Below, piece after piece: positions 22,888 to 32,185 of a stretch of 33,034 nucleotides of DNA. The DNA is taken from contig JACDHS010000055.1 in the NCBI GenBank assembly GCA_013820875.1, forward strand, positions 1 to 33,034. The letters run 5' to 3'. The notes below the pieces were generated by a model. That model was not told where the DNA came from. It ran no database searches and was given only the letters and a program-made list of their open reading frames with translations. The DNA is from Verrucomicrobiota bacterium. GTDB taxonomy: Bacteria; Verrucomicrobiota; Verrucomicrobiia; Limisphaerales; JACDHS01. Positions within the stretch are counted from its first letter, which is position 1. Each line of letters opens with the position of its first letter. The position numbers were made by a program, and so were the translations under genes.

Positions 22888-23589
22888 ATGTTGGAAGCAC
22901 GAAAATTAACGAAGCGCTTCGGCGACCATCTCGCGCTCGACAGTTTGAGTTTGTCCATTCCGCCTGGGGAAATTCTCTGTTTGCTCGGCGCTAATGGCGC
23001 GGGCAAGACGACGACGATCAATCTTTTCCTGGGCTTTCTTCAGCCCGACTCCGGTTCCGCCCTGGTGGATGGCGTGGATGTGGACGAGGATTGCCAGGCC
23101 GCCAGGCATCGGCTGGCTTATATTCCCGAGCAGGTGACGCTTTATCGCAATCTCACCGGTGTCGAGAACTTGCAATATTTCGCCGGCTTGTCCGGCCGGA
23201 AATTGACCCGTGATGAACTGCACGATTATTTGAACAAAGCCGGTTTGCCCAAGACTGCCGTTGATCGCAACGTGGGCACCTATTCCAAAGGGATGCGACA
23301 GAAAGTCGGCATCGCCATCGCCATGGCTAAACAGGCCAAAGCGCTTCTGCTGGATGAACCGACTTCCGGGCTGGATCCAAAAGCGAGCAACGAGTTTTCC
23401 AATCTGATCAAGCAGGTGAGCAAGAATGGCGTGGCTGTGCTCATGGCAACTCATGATTTGTTCAATGCCAAGGAATTGGCCACTCGCATCGGCATCATGA
23501 AAAGCGGCAAGCTGGTCGAGACCCTTGACCCCGAGGCGATCACTCATCGCGATCTCGAACGAATTTATCTTCAGCACATGCACGCATGA
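22888..23589 (+). CDS. ABC transporter ATP-binding protein
   Basis: A 233-aa ATPase with Walker A GANGAGKTT (about 34-42), signature YSKGMRQK (about 132-139), Walker B KALLLDEPTSGLD and the H-loop in ATHDLF (His ~191). It is of the ABC-2 exporter type (CcmA/NosF-like). The stop overlaps the next start by ATGA (23586-23589), so it is coupled to the permease. It energises the two-permease system that follows. Confidence 0.93.
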   Translation: MLEARKLTKRFGDHLALDSLSLSIPPGEILCLLGANGAGKTTTINLFLGFLQPDSGSALVDGVDVDEDCQAARHRLAYIPEQVTLYRNLTGVENLQYFAGLSGRKLTRDELHDYLNKAGLPKTAVDRNVGTYSKGMRQKVGIAIAMAKQAKALLLDEPTSGLDPKASNEFSNLIKQVSKNGVAVLMATHDLFNAKELATRIGIMKSGKLVETLDPEAITHRDLERIYLQHMHA

Positions 23590-25007
23590 TTTTCCACATC
23601 GCCAAAAAGGAGATTTTGGAACTGGTGCGCGATGGCCGGCTGCGATGGCTCGGCGCGTTGATGGCACTGTTGTTGATCGCGGCGTTCTCCCTCGGTTGGG
23701 TGGAGCAGAAACGCGTGGGCTCGGAACGAGCTGAGGCGCTGCTGGAGGAACGCGAAAACTGGTTGGAACAAGGCGACAAGAATCCGCATGGGGCCAGCCA
23801 CGACGGGATGCATGTGTTCAAGCCACTCTCGCCGCTCGCTTTTTTTGACCCGGGCGTGGATGGCTACCTGGGAACTTCCGTGAAACTTGAGTCGCATCGG
23901 CAAAATCACATTGAACATCCGCCGGCGGCAGACTTTGGCGGGTTGCAACGTTTTGGCGCGATTACGCCGGCTTTCCTGCTGCAGTCCATGGCTCCGCTGT
24001 TGTTAATCCTGGCGGCATTTGCTGCCTTCGCGGGGGAACGGGAACAGGGAACATTGCGACAGGCGCTCAGTTGTGGGGCTTCGCCGATGGCATTGCTCGG
24101 AGGAAAATTTTTGGCGGTGATCGCGGTGGTCGGAGGGGTGCTTGTGCTGGCGCTTTTGGGAGCGGTTGCGCTGGTGTTGATGCAGGGAACGTCCACAGGA
24201 GGCGGGACAGAGGTGGGACGATTATTAGTGCTCGCCCTGGGCTACGCCCTTTATTGCGCTGGCTTCGTGGCGCTGACCCTGGCGGTTTCGGCGCGAGTCC
24301 GCGCCGCGCGATCGGCCCTCGTCATCATGCTCGGTTTTTGGGCGCTAACGGTTTTTGTGGCTCCGCGGCTAATGCCGCATGTCGTCCGGTCGGTGGTGAC
24401 GCTGCCCAGTTTGCAGGAATTCGACCACGCGTTGCGCCAGGGTCTCTCCACGGTGCCAGATGGACATAACACCCAGGACGCCTACATCCAGGAGCGAGTC
24501 CATAAACTTCTGATCAAACATAACGTGATGCATCCGGCCGATCTTCCGTTCAACATTCACGGGCTCATCATGCAGGAGGGGGAAGAGCGTTCCATCCCGA
24601 TCATTGACCGGCATTTTGGCTCCTTGTGGGACCGCATTGACAAGCAAACCCGGGTGCGTTTGTGGTTTGGACTGCTGGCGCCGTCCCTGGCTATTGAATC
24701 CTTTTCCATGAGCCTGTCCGGAACTGATTTTGCCCATCATCGCGATTTCGCCAAGGCTGCCGAAAAGCAGCGCCGCATCCTGATTCAGACGCTGAATGAT
24801 GACATGATGAACAATTCAAAGTTTGGGGATCACGGATACGTGGCAACCCGCGAGGTATGGGAGCGGGTGCCGGAATTCCAATATAAAACTCCGGACTCGG
24901 GCTGGGCTTTGAGACAGAGCAGGCTGTCCTTCGTGCTGCTCCTGATATGGGCAGGGGCGACGGGCGCGCTGGCGTTTTTCGCAGTGCGCCGTTTGCAACC
25001 TCTTTAA
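23586..25007 (+). CDS. ABC transporter permease, DUF3526 type
   Basis: A 473-aa permease. N-terminal helix (WLGALMALLLIAAFSLGWV), a large external domain (about 35-125), then helices including PLLLILAAFAAFAGEREQGT, the ABC-2 signature region with the conserved E-R-E-Q-G-T coupling motif. Helices FLAVIAVVGGVLVLALLGAV and VIMLGFWALTVFVAPRLMP follow, then a second large external domain (about 270-440) and a final TM helix. The large external loops are typical of DUF3526 permeases related to NosY/GldF. Substrate unknown. Confidence 0.85.
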   Translation: MIFHIAKKEILELVRDGRLRWLGALMALLLIAAFSLGWVEQKRVGSERAEALLEERENWLEQGDKNPHGASHDGMHVFKPLSPLAFFDPGVDGYLGTSVKLESHRQNHIEHPPAADFGGLQRFGAITPAFLLQSMAPLLLILAAFAAFAGEREQGTLRQALSCGASPMALLGGKFLAVIAVVGGVLVLALLGAVALVLMQGTSTGGGTEVGRLLVLALGYALYCAGFVALTLAVSARVRAARSALVIMLGFWALTVFVAPRLMPHVVRSVVTLPSLQEFDHALRQGLSTVPDGHNTQDAYIQERVHKLLIKHNVMHPADLPFNIHGLIMQEGEERSIPIIDRHFGSLWDRIDKQTRVRLWFGLLAPSLAIESFSMSLSGTDFAHHRDFAKAAEKQRRILIQTLNDDMMNNSKFGDHGYVATREVWERVPEFQYKTPDSGWALRQSRLSFVLLLIWAGATGALAFFAVRRLQPL

Positions 25008-25035
25008 GTGAGATGAACAACGATTTCTAAGATTC

Positions 25036-26463
25036 ATGCTGCGCTACGTCATACAAATGGAATTTCGAACCCTGCGCCGCGACCGCTGGGCCATCGGACT
25101 GTTGATCTTGCTGGGTGCGCTCGTGGCGATGGCCGTGATTCAAGGCTCGCGCTGGCAACGGGAGCAGCAGGAAAAATTGCTCACCGTGCAGAAATCGGAT
25201 GATTCGCGCTACAACTCGTTGCTGCAGCAGCATGTGCGGTTGGACCAAAGCGCCCAACCGCCGCGCGTAAAGGATGATCCGCGGATCACGATGGAAATTG
25301 CGCAGCAAGGGCGCATCATGACCTTGCCGCCGCTCGACACGTCCGTCCTGGCCATTGGCCACGCCGATTTGCTGCCGCAACAGGTTCATGTGTCGGCTGT
25401 CGGCAACGAAAGTTCTCTTTGGAACCGGTTGGAAATTGAGAACCCGATGAACGCCCGGAGCGGTCGATTCGACCTTGCATTTGTCGTGGTGTTTCTTCTG
25501 CCGCTGTTTCTTTTGGCGCTCACATTTCATCTTTTGCCGGGAGATCGCGAGCAGGGGATTATCGCGTTGAGTCTCGCTCAATCGGCCCGCCTCACCCCAG
25601 TGTTGCTGACGCGCCTGGCTGTGCGCGGGTTCCTGGTATGGGCCGTAGTGGCAGGGGTAGCCCTGGTCACAATGTCTTTTATGGATGTGCCATGGCTGGG
25701 ACAACAGAACCTCTGGCGGATCGGCATGTGGCTGGTGCTCGTGATGGGATACACCCTGTTTTGGCTGGCGATTTCCTTTGTCGCCAACGCTTATGCCAGT
25801 AACGCCGCTTCGAGTGCCCTGATGCTTGCGACAGCATGGCTGGCGTTCGTGGTGTTGTTACCCGCGCTGTTCAACGCCGTGCTGGTGCGGGTTTGCGCGC
25901 CCCCTTCCCGTGTTCAACTCGTGAGCGCCATGCGCACCGCCACACGCGCGGCGACGATGGAAGCTTCGAAAACCCTCGCTGAATACTATCAGGACCATCC
26001 TGAATTGCGTCCGCCGGGGACAGCCAGTGACGAAGCCCAATTTATTGCCAGTTATTTTGCGACGCGCGAGCGGACGGAAAAAGATGTCGCGCCGGTGTTG
26101 AGAGCTTTCGTGGAACAAGTGGATCGCCAGCAAGAGTTGGTGGCCCGCTGGCAATACCTGTTGCCGCCTGTTTTGCTCGACGAGGCGTTTGGGGATCTTG
26201 CGGGCACCGGCTCGATCCGGCACGCGCACTTTCGGAACCAGGTGCGTCAGTCCCTGTCTGCGTGGCAGGAGTGGTTCGTTCCCCGGTTGGTGCAGGGGTC
26301 AGTCTTGAAGGTGACTGAGCACGATGCCATTCCGAAACTCGTTTACACCGATGAAAGCAAAGGGACGCTCCTGCGACGGGTGAATTCCGCCGTGGCCCTG
26401 CTTGCGGTCATGACCATCCTGTTTACCGGTTGGGGAGTGGCGCGCTTGCGGCGCGTGAAATAA
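25036..26463 (+). CDS. ABC transporter permease, DUF3526 type (second subunit)
   Basis: A 475-aa paralog of the preceding permease in the same layout: N-terminal TM (WAIGLLILLGALVAMAVI), external loop, TM block with the GDREQGIIALSLAQ coupling motif, further helices (ALMLATAWLAFVVLLPALFN), a long external helical domain (RTATRAATMEASKTLAEYYQ), and a final TM (NSAVALLAVMTILFTGWGVA). It probably forms a heterodimer with the first permease. The gene starts 28 bp after it. A hairpin with T-tail follows the stop. Confidence 0.85.
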   Translation: MLRYVIQMEFRTLRRDRWAIGLLILLGALVAMAVIQGSRWQREQQEKLLTVQKSDDSRYNSLLQQHVRLDQSAQPPRVKDDPRITMEIAQQGRIMTLPPLDTSVLAIGHADLLPQQVHVSAVGNESSLWNRLEIENPMNARSGRFDLAFVVVFLLPLFLLALTFHLLPGDREQGIIALSLAQSARLTPVLLTRLAVRGFLVWAVVAGVALVTMSFMDVPWLGQQNLWRIGMWLVLVMGYTLFWLAISFVANAYASNAASSALMLATAWLAFVVLLPALFNAVLVRVCAPPSRVQLVSAMRTATRAATMEASKTLAEYYQDHPELRPPGTASDEAQFIASYFATRERTEKDVAPVLRAFVEQVDRQQELVARWQYLLPPVLLDEAFGDLAGTGSIRHAHFRNQVRQSLSAWQEWFVPRLVQGSVLKVTEHDAIPKLVYTDESKGTLLRRVNSAVALLAVMTILFTGWGVARLRRVK

Positions 26464-26485
26464 ACTCGGTAGTTAAGCCACAGAT

Positions 26486-26540
26486 GAACAGAGATGGTTC
26501 ATCAAAAAGGCTTTCACCGCCGGGTGATCTCTGTTCTTTT
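26486..26540 (+). terminator. Possible terminator between the ABC operon and the convergent sulfatase
   Basis: Arms GAACAGAGAT (26486-26495) and ATCTCTGTTC (26527-26536), with a 31-nt loop holding a small CACC/GGTG pairing, are followed by TTTT. The long loop makes this less certain than the other terminators. Confidence 0.4.
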
Positions 26541-26604
26541 CGCAACTCCCTTCCTCTCTGTGTCCACCTGGTCCAATGTGGCGGTTTTTAACTGCTTTTT
26601 TGGT

Positions 26605-28104
26605 TCAATTTGATCGTTCACGGATTTTGCGCAGTTGATCCTGCAATTCCTGCGTTTTGGCTGGGTGTCGCGCAGCGAGATTGCGCGTTTCGCCGGGATC
26701 CTCGGTGAGATTGTAGAGTTGCGGAGCGGAATCGTTGCCGAGTTCGATATTTGTATTTTTATTTACGCGCGGTCCTTCGCGCGGCTCGATGTATTTCCAC
26801 GAACCTTGCCGCAACGCCAGCGCCCCAGCCTGTTCAACGAGTTGATCGCGTCCGATTTCCGATTCACCGAGAAGAGCTGGCAAGACGTTGACGCTATCGG
26901 GAGCATCCTTTTCGGATAGCTTCTGCCGGGTGAACGCGGCGAATGAAGCTGGAAAATCAATCTGCGACAAAAGCGCGTCTGAAACACCCGGTTTTACTTT
27001 TCCCGGCCAGCGCAAAATAAATGGCACACGGGTGCCTCCTTCAAACGCACTGTATTTCCCACCACGAAATGGGCCAGCCGGTTTGTGCGTTTCAATTTTT
27101 TCCACGGCATCATCCCTGTAACCGTCGTCCAGGACCGGGCCATTATCGCTGGTGAAAATCACGATGGTATTCTTCGCGAGTTTCTTCCGGTCGAGCGTTT
27201 TTAGAATTTCTCCAACACACCAATCCATTTGCAGGATAACATCGCCACGCGGTCCCATACCGCTCTTGCCGGCAAACCTGGAATGCGGAGTGCGCGGGAC
27301 GTGAATGTCATGAAGTGAGAAAAACAAAAAGAACGGTTTCTTCTTATTCCCGTCGATGAAGTCGATGGCCTTGCGAGTGATGATGTCGGCGATGTCTTCA
27401 TCCACCCAGCGTGCTGATTGCGCTCCGCTCATGTAACCGATGCGACTGATTCCGTTGACGATCGTTTGATCGTGCCCATGACTTGGGTGCATTTTCAGTT
27501 TATCAGGATTTTCTTTGCCGGTCGGTTCGTTCCCCACCTTTTGTCCGAAACTGACCTGTAGCGGATCCTTTGGGTCGAGTCCGATAACGCGATGGTTTTC
27601 GATGAAAACAGCGGGCACACGATCGCCGGTGGCGGGGATCAGGAAGGCGTAATTGAATCCTGTTTCCAATGGGCCAGGCTTGATGTCACCATTCCAATCC
27701 ACGGTTCCATCGCCGAGGCCAAGGTGCCATTTGCCGACGATGCCGGTGTGATAGCCGCCTTTCTGCAAAATGGATTGGAATGTGGTGCTGCCTGGTTCGA
27801 TAATCATGGCGGCGTCACTTCTCAAAATGCCGGTTCCTCGTTTTCGAAAGGCATATTCGCCGGTCATCATGGAGTAGCGGGACGGGGTGCAGGTCGCGGC
27901 AGGCGCGTATCCACTGGTGAAACGAATTCCTTCCCTGGCAAGGCGATCCACATGTGGAGTCTTGATCTTCGTCGCCCCATAACAACTCACATCGCCGTAA
28001 CCCAGGTCGTCAGCATAGATGAGGACGATGTTCGGTTTGATTTCGGCCCATGCGGACGCCAAAGAAATCAAAATGGCCAAAGAGCCAGGGAGAAAAATGC
28101 GCAT
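26605..28104 (-). CDS. Secreted S1-family sulfatase (arylsulfatase)
   Basis: From ATG 28104 the protein is 499 aa with a signal peptide (IFLPGSLAILISLASAWA). Metal-binding Asp-Asp lies in NIVLIYADDLGYGDVSCYG. The formylglycine motif C72-T-P-S-R (CTPSRYSMMTG) requires maturation by a formylglycine-generating enzyme. Further conserved motifs are GKWHLG, the LHDIHVPRTPH block and the TSDNGP metal/substrate motif. It hydrolyses sulfate esters, here probably on a polysaccharide, as the GH43 gene lies upstream in the same direction (84 bp from the longer start at 28143). ATG 28104 gives a better signal peptide than ATG 28143; a palindrome lies directly before it. Confidence 0.92.
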   Translation of the reverse strand: MRIFLPGSLAILISLASAWAEIKPNIVLIYADDLGYGDVSCYGATKIKTPHVDRLAREGIRFTSGYAPAATCTPSRYSMMTGEYAFRKRGTGILRSDAAMIIEPGSTTFQSILQKGGYHTGIVGKWHLGLGDGTVDWNGDIKPGPLETGFNYAFLIPATGDRVPAVFIENHRVIGLDPKDPLQVSFGQKVGNEPTGKENPDKLKMHPSHGHDQTIVNGISRIGYMSGAQSARWVDEDIADIITRKAIDFIDGNKKKPFFLFFSLHDIHVPRTPHSRFAGKSGMGPRGDVILQMDWCVGEILKTLDRKKLAKNTIVIFTSDNGPVLDDGYRDDAVEKIETHKPAGPFRGGKYSAFEGGTRVPFILRWPGKVKPGVSDALLSQIDFPASFAAFTRQKLSEKDAPDSVNVLPALLGESEIGRDQLVEQAGALALRQGSWKYIEPREGPRVNKNTNIELGNDSAPQLYNLTEDPGETRNLAARHPAKTQELQDQLRKIRERSN

Positions 28105-28105
28105 A

Positions 28106-28124
28106 TGCAACGTGGGACGTTGCA
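28106..28124. promoter_or_regulatory. Palindrome immediately upstream of the sulfatase start
   Basis: TGCAACGT-GGG-ACGTTGCA is a perfect 8-bp inverted repeat ending one base before the chosen ATG. It could be a translational-control hairpin or an operator. If translation really begins at 28143 it is coding. A similar TGCAACGTTGCA palindrome lies before alaS (about 11970-11981). Confidence 0.4.
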
Positions 28125-28227
28125 GGCTTGAAATTTGTTTCAATCAAACAGCGATTCGATTGAATTGTGCCCTCAGCGATTGAGAGATGTGCTAACAATG
28201 AACGCTGCCGCTCTCGCCAAAACCAGG

Positions 28228-29271
28228 TCAACGCCGTGTGACATTGTGCAACGGTGCGAAAGATTTCCTGGTTGGGCCGGGCTCGTCCGTCCCTTTAGTG
28301 GCTTTGGCGTGTAGCACGCCGTTCTTGTCGAACCAGATGGGGTCAATGGCGAGGTAACGTTTGAAACTCCGCTCCTCGCTGCGCTTTTGGTGATAGAGCA
28401 TCCAGAGCTTTTTGTCCGGTCCTTCAATCACACAATGGTGGCCGGGGCCGAGGAGTTGTCCTTTACGTTGAACGATGGGATTCCCTTCATACTTAACAAA
28501 AGGGCCCATTGGCGATTTGGATGTGGCATAGCCAATGCCATAATTGGGAGAGTCAGCTCCTGTTCCTGAATAGGTGAGATAATAAATTCCCTTCCGCTTC
28601 AAAATGAACGGTCCTTCCGTAACCTCACCATTGCGCTTCTCCCAGGGTTCAGTGGGGCGCATCACTTCTTTAGCTTCACCTTTGAGTGTCACGGGATCGG
28701 CCATCTCCTGCGCCATGATTTTAAATCCGTCCAGTAGGTGGACGTAGTAGAAATAAAGTTTGCCGTCGTTGTCCTGGAACACGTGGGCATCAATGGAGTT
28801 CTTTACAAAAATCGCTTTATCTTCGAAGGGGCCGAGGGGGCTGTTTGCCACGGCAACACCGATTTGTTTTTCCGCGTAGGATCCGCGGGTGCCCGGCATG
28901 TTATCGGTGAAGTAGAGGTAAAATTTTCCATCGCCGCGTTTATTATGGAACACTTCCGGCGCCCACAAGCCGCGACGATCATTGGAATAGACCGGGCCAT
29001 GATGTTTCCAATTAACCAAATCGTCCGAGATGAACACGTCGTACTGCTTTGTGTTCCATGTTGGATACATGTAATACTTCCCGCCGACTTTTATGACATG
29101 CGGATCAGCCATGTCCATTTCCTCCAGAAGCGGATTGCGGTAGGTGGTGGCGATGGCCCTCGCCGCAACTTCTGAAGGAACCAGTAAAAAAGCGGATAGA
29201 AAGGTAGCAACGATGATGCTGCTTAGTTTACTGGCAATAATTTGATTGGGGCGCATGGATTTCATCCGCAT
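28228..29271 (-). CDS. Secreted glycoside hydrolase family 43-type enzyme
   Basis: A 347-aa protein with a signal peptide (IIVATFLSAFLLVPSEVAARA) and a five-bladed beta-propeller pattern. The three GH43/GH-F catalytic acids can be placed: Asp56 in DMADPHVIKVGGKYYMYP, Asp161 in NSIDAHVFQDNDGKLYFYY, and Glu219 in EVTEGPFILKRKGIYYLTYS. Family members cleave alpha-L-arabinofuranosides, beta-xylosides or galactan; the substrate is not decided. It is probably cotranscribed with the sulfatase. A GAGGA site 5 nt upstream supports ATG 29271 over the inner Mets. Confidence 0.9.
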   Translation of the reverse strand: MRMKSMRPNQIIASKLSSIIVATFLSAFLLVPSEVAARAIATTYRNPLLEEMDMADPHVIKVGGKYYMYPTWNTKQYDVFISDDLVNWKHHGPVYSNDRRGLWAPEVFHNKRGDGKFYLYFTDNMPGTRGSYAEKQIGVAVANSPLGPFEDKAIFVKNSIDAHVFQDNDGKLYFYYVHLLDGFKIMAQEMADPVTLKGEAKEVMRPTEPWEKRNGEVTEGPFILKRKGIYYLTYSGTGADSPNYGIGYATSKSPMGPFVKYEGNPIVQRKGQLLGPGHHCVIEGPDKKLWMLYHQKRSEERSFKRYLAIDPIWFDKNGVLHAKATKGTDEPGPTRKSFAPLHNVTRR

Positions 29272-29421
29272 GCATCCTCAGACGTCGTTTCAAAATTTTT
29301 ATTTGAATTTTTTTCACTCAAACCAGTTGTGGGCGATCGGGTTTGCCTCACGAGATACGCCTATTCCTGCACAGGGCCCCATCCTGATGCCGTTTTGCAG
29401 GGCTTCTGCTGAAATGAGCGG

Positions 29422-30711
29422 ATGAAAACCGAGAAGAAAACGAAGAAACGCCTGCTCCTGGGTTTTTACTTCGTGCTGGCGGTGCTTCTCGTCTCTGGTG
29501 TTTACGCTTATTGGTTCGCTCTCAAACCGATCCGCAAGGAGATCAAAGTCGAATATTCCATTGCCGATCCCAGCTTCAAGCAATCGCTCGATGGCCTGCT
29601 CGGCTTCGCATTTGTCGGTGGGAATCGGATCACAACGCTGGTGAACGGCGATGAAATTTTCCCGGATATGCTCGAGGCCATCCGGGGGGCGCAAAAGTCC
29701 ATCACCCTGGAAACCTATATCTGGAGCGACAGCGAAATCGGCAGGGAATTCAAGAAAGCCCTCTCCGAGCGCGCCCAGGCCGGGGTGAATGTTTACGTGA
29801 TTGTGGATGGAATGGGGAGCATTCGATTGAAACAAACTGAGATCAATTTGATGCGTGATGCCGGCATTCGATTCTACAAGTTCAACCGGCGGAAATGGTA
29901 CAGCGTGAATCTGCAAATCAACCATCGAACTCATCGCAAAATTATGATCGTAGATGGAAAGATCGGGTTCATCGGCGGCAGTTGCATTCACGATTCGTGG
30001 CTGGGCGACGCGGAGACGGAGGATCAATGGCGTGACACCCATTACCGAATCGAAGGACCGAGCATCACCCAGATGCAGGGGATTTTCGCTGAGAACTGGC
30101 GGCAGACTACCGGGGAGATCCTGCATGGCCCGGATTTCTTTCCCAGGATCCAGCCATCGGGCAATCTCCTTGTGCAATGCTACATGAGTGGTCCGAAGGA
30201 TCGGCAGGAGATCGTGCGAGTTTCGTTTCTTTATAGCATGTCAGCGGCGAAAAAGAATATCCGCATTGCACATTCCTATTTCTTTCCAGATGAACTGACC
30301 CGGGTAACGCTTTACGAGGCCTTGAAGCGCGGCGTGGAAATTGAGGTCATCGTCCCGGGAAAACTCGATTCCAAAACTGTCAAAGCCGCCTCTCGCGTGC
30401 ATTGGGCTGACCTGATGGATGCGGGGGTAAAGTTTTACGAATACGGTCCCGCCATGTATCACGTGAAAAAAATCATCGTGGATGACGAACTTGTGATTGC
30501 CGGGTCTGCCAACTTCGACAGTCGTTCGTTCCGAATTAACGATGAGGCCAACTTCAATGTGATGGACCGCCAATTTGCGGCGGAGCAGATCGTAATCTTC
30601 GAAAAAGATAAAGCGCAATGCCGCCAGATGAGTGCCGCAGAATTGCGAAAGCGGTCCGTTTTTGTGAAGGCATTTGATCGCATCGCCGGTTTGTTTAGTT
30701 CGCAGTTTTAG
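29422..30711 (+). CDS. Cardiolipin synthase-like phospholipase D protein
   Basis: A 429-aa protein with one N-terminal TM helix (LLLGFYFVLAVLLVSGVYAYW) and two HKD catalytic motifs. The first is H171-R-K173-IMIV-D178 followed by GKIGFIGG; the second is H347-V-K349-KIIV-D354 followed by ELVIAGSANFDSRSF. These are the family hallmarks and appear complete. It likely joins two phosphatidylglycerols, or PE and PG, into cardiolipin at the inner membrane. The single TM anchor differs from the usual two in ClsA. It is divergent from the GH43 gene, with 150 bp between. Confidence 0.88.
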   Translation: MKTEKKTKKRLLLGFYFVLAVLLVSGVYAYWFALKPIRKEIKVEYSIADPSFKQSLDGLLGFAFVGGNRITTLVNGDEIFPDMLEAIRGAQKSITLETYIWSDSEIGREFKKALSERAQAGVNVYVIVDGMGSIRLKQTEINLMRDAGIRFYKFNRRKWYSVNLQINHRTHRKIMIVDGKIGFIGGSCIHDSWLGDAETEDQWRDTHYRIEGPSITQMQGIFAENWRQTTGEILHGPDFFPRIQPSGNLLVQCYMSGPKDRQEIVRVSFLYSMSAAKKNIRIAHSYFFPDELTRVTLYEALKRGVEIEVIVPGKLDSKTVKAASRVHWADLMDAGVKFYEYGPAMYHVKKIIVDDELVIAGSANFDSRSFRINDEANFNVMDRQFAAEQIVIFEKDKAQCRQMSAAELRKRSVFVKAFDRIAGLFSSQF

Positions 30712-30758
30712 AGGTTTTTTCTCGCCAAGACTTGTGCTGATGTTTATAGCCAGCACTC

Positions 30759-32105
30759 ATGCTTAACTACATTTGGCTTGGCCTGATCTTGCTCGCTGTT
30801 CTGATCGGCGGGGCGGCCGGAAAAATGAAAGAAGTGACCGAGGGCGCTGTGGACGGCTCAAAAATCGCCGCGACAATGTCGATCGGGTTAATTGGCATCA
30901 TGGCGCTGTGGCTTGGGGTGATGCGTCTTGCCGAGAAATCCGGCCTTGTGCTAAAGCTCGCCAGCGGTTTGCGTCCGGTCCTGCGCTGGTTGTTTCCCGA
31001 AGTCCCTGTGAACCACCCAGCCATGGGTTCCATGGTAATGAATATTTCCGCCAATATGCTGGGGTTGAGTAACGCCGCAACGCCGCTGGGTCTCCGGGCG
31101 ATGAAAGACCTCGAAACTCTAAACAAACATCCCGGAACCGCCACCAATGCCATGTGCATGTTTTTGGCGATCAATACCGGTTCAATTCAATTGCTGCCGA
31201 TGACAGCCGTGGCGCTGATGGCCTCGGCTGGTTCCGTCGCTCCGACAGCGATCATAGGGACAGCATTTATAGCGACCCTCTTTTCTTCCACCGCCGGAAT
31301 TTTTGCAGCGAAAACTTTGAGCAAATTGCGTTGGTTCAGAGTGCCTAAGGTCGAAAGCGTTGCCAGCGTTGACGCATCCGGAGAAACAGTCCCCACTAAA
31401 CCGTCTGAAGTGATTGTGGAGACGACAGCGCCGATCGCTCCAGTCAGTGGGTGGGGACAAGTTGTGCTCTGGGCGTTCGCCGCTGCATTTGTTTATTTCT
31501 TCTTCCTGATTGCTTTCCCGCAGTGGTTTGGTCGCCCAATTCCTGAGGATGTGCAACAACAGAACCAGTTGGTTCGCTGTGTGAATGCGATTTCCATCCT
31601 CGCCATTCCGTTGATCCTCTCCTTCTTTCCGCTCTACTCATCGTTGCGCAAGATTCCCGTTTACGAAGAGTTTGTAGAAGGCGCTAAAGAAGGGTTCCAT
31701 GTCGCCATCCGCATTATTCCATTTCTTGTTACGATCCTGGTAGCGATTACTATGTTTAGGAACGCTGGTGGCATTGATATGATTACCGATGCGCTTAGAC
31801 CGGTCTTAAACATAGTCGGGTTTCCGCCAGAGCTCGTGCCGCTTTCGTTGATGCGTCCACTCAGCGGCAGTGGATCAATTGCAATATTAGGTGACATGAT
31901 TAACACACTCGGGCCCGATCACTTGTTTACTCGCATGGCTGCGACGATCTTAGGCAGCACCGAAACGACCTTTTACGTGATCACCTTGTATTTCGGTTCG
32001 GTGGCAGTTCGGAGGACGCGCCATGCCGTTGCAGCCGGTTTGTTTGCAGACGGTGTGGGAATTATTGCTTCCATCATCATTTGCCGAATTGTCTTCGCGA
32101 TCTGA
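30759..32105 (+). CDS. SpmA-SpmB fusion (nucleoside-recognition/Gate domain membrane protein)
   Basis: A 448-aa polytopic membrane protein. The N-terminal half is SpmA-like (VTEGAVDGSKIAATMSIGLI, MVMNISANMLGLSNAATPLG). The C-terminal half is SpmB-like (FVEGAKEGFHVAIRIIPFLV, MRPLSGSGSIAILGDMINTL). A charged linker (about 195-230) joins them. In Bacillus these are separate spore-maturation proteins; fused forms occur in non-sporulating bacteria, so a transport role is likely rather than sporulation. The halves are the two Gate domains. No other sporulation gene is near. Confidence 0.88.
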   Translation: MLNYIWLGLILLAVLIGGAAGKMKEVTEGAVDGSKIAATMSIGLIGIMALWLGVMRLAEKSGLVLKLASGLRPVLRWLFPEVPVNHPAMGSMVMNISANMLGLSNAATPLGLRAMKDLETLNKHPGTATNAMCMFLAINTGSIQLLPMTAVALMASAGSVAPTAIIGTAFIATLFSSTAGIFAAKTLSKLRWFRVPKVESVASVDASGETVPTKPSEVIVETTAPIAPVSGWGQVVLWAFAAAFVYFFFLIAFPQWFGRPIPEDVQQQNQLVRCVNAISILAIPLILSFFPLYSSLRKIPVYEEFVEGAKEGFHVAIRIIPFLVTILVAITMFRNAGGIDMITDALRPVLNIVGFPPELVPLSLMRPLSGSGSIAILGDMINTLGPDHLFTRMAATILGSTETTFYVITLYFGSVAVRRTRHAVAAGLFADGVGIIASIIICRIVFAI

Positions 32106-32185
32106 GCTTTTCTTCAATCGCGTTTGACACCATCTGGCTCGCTAACTATAAACCGATCACGTTAACAATTAACTGAAAACAAATT

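Noticed and set aside
29314-30177. 287-aa minus-strand ORF
   Set aside because: It is antisense to the PLD gene, whose HKD motifs are certain.
30759-32105. Evidence of sporulation
   Set aside because: SpmA/SpmB-like fusions occur widely in non-sporulating bacteria, and no other sporulation gene is present.
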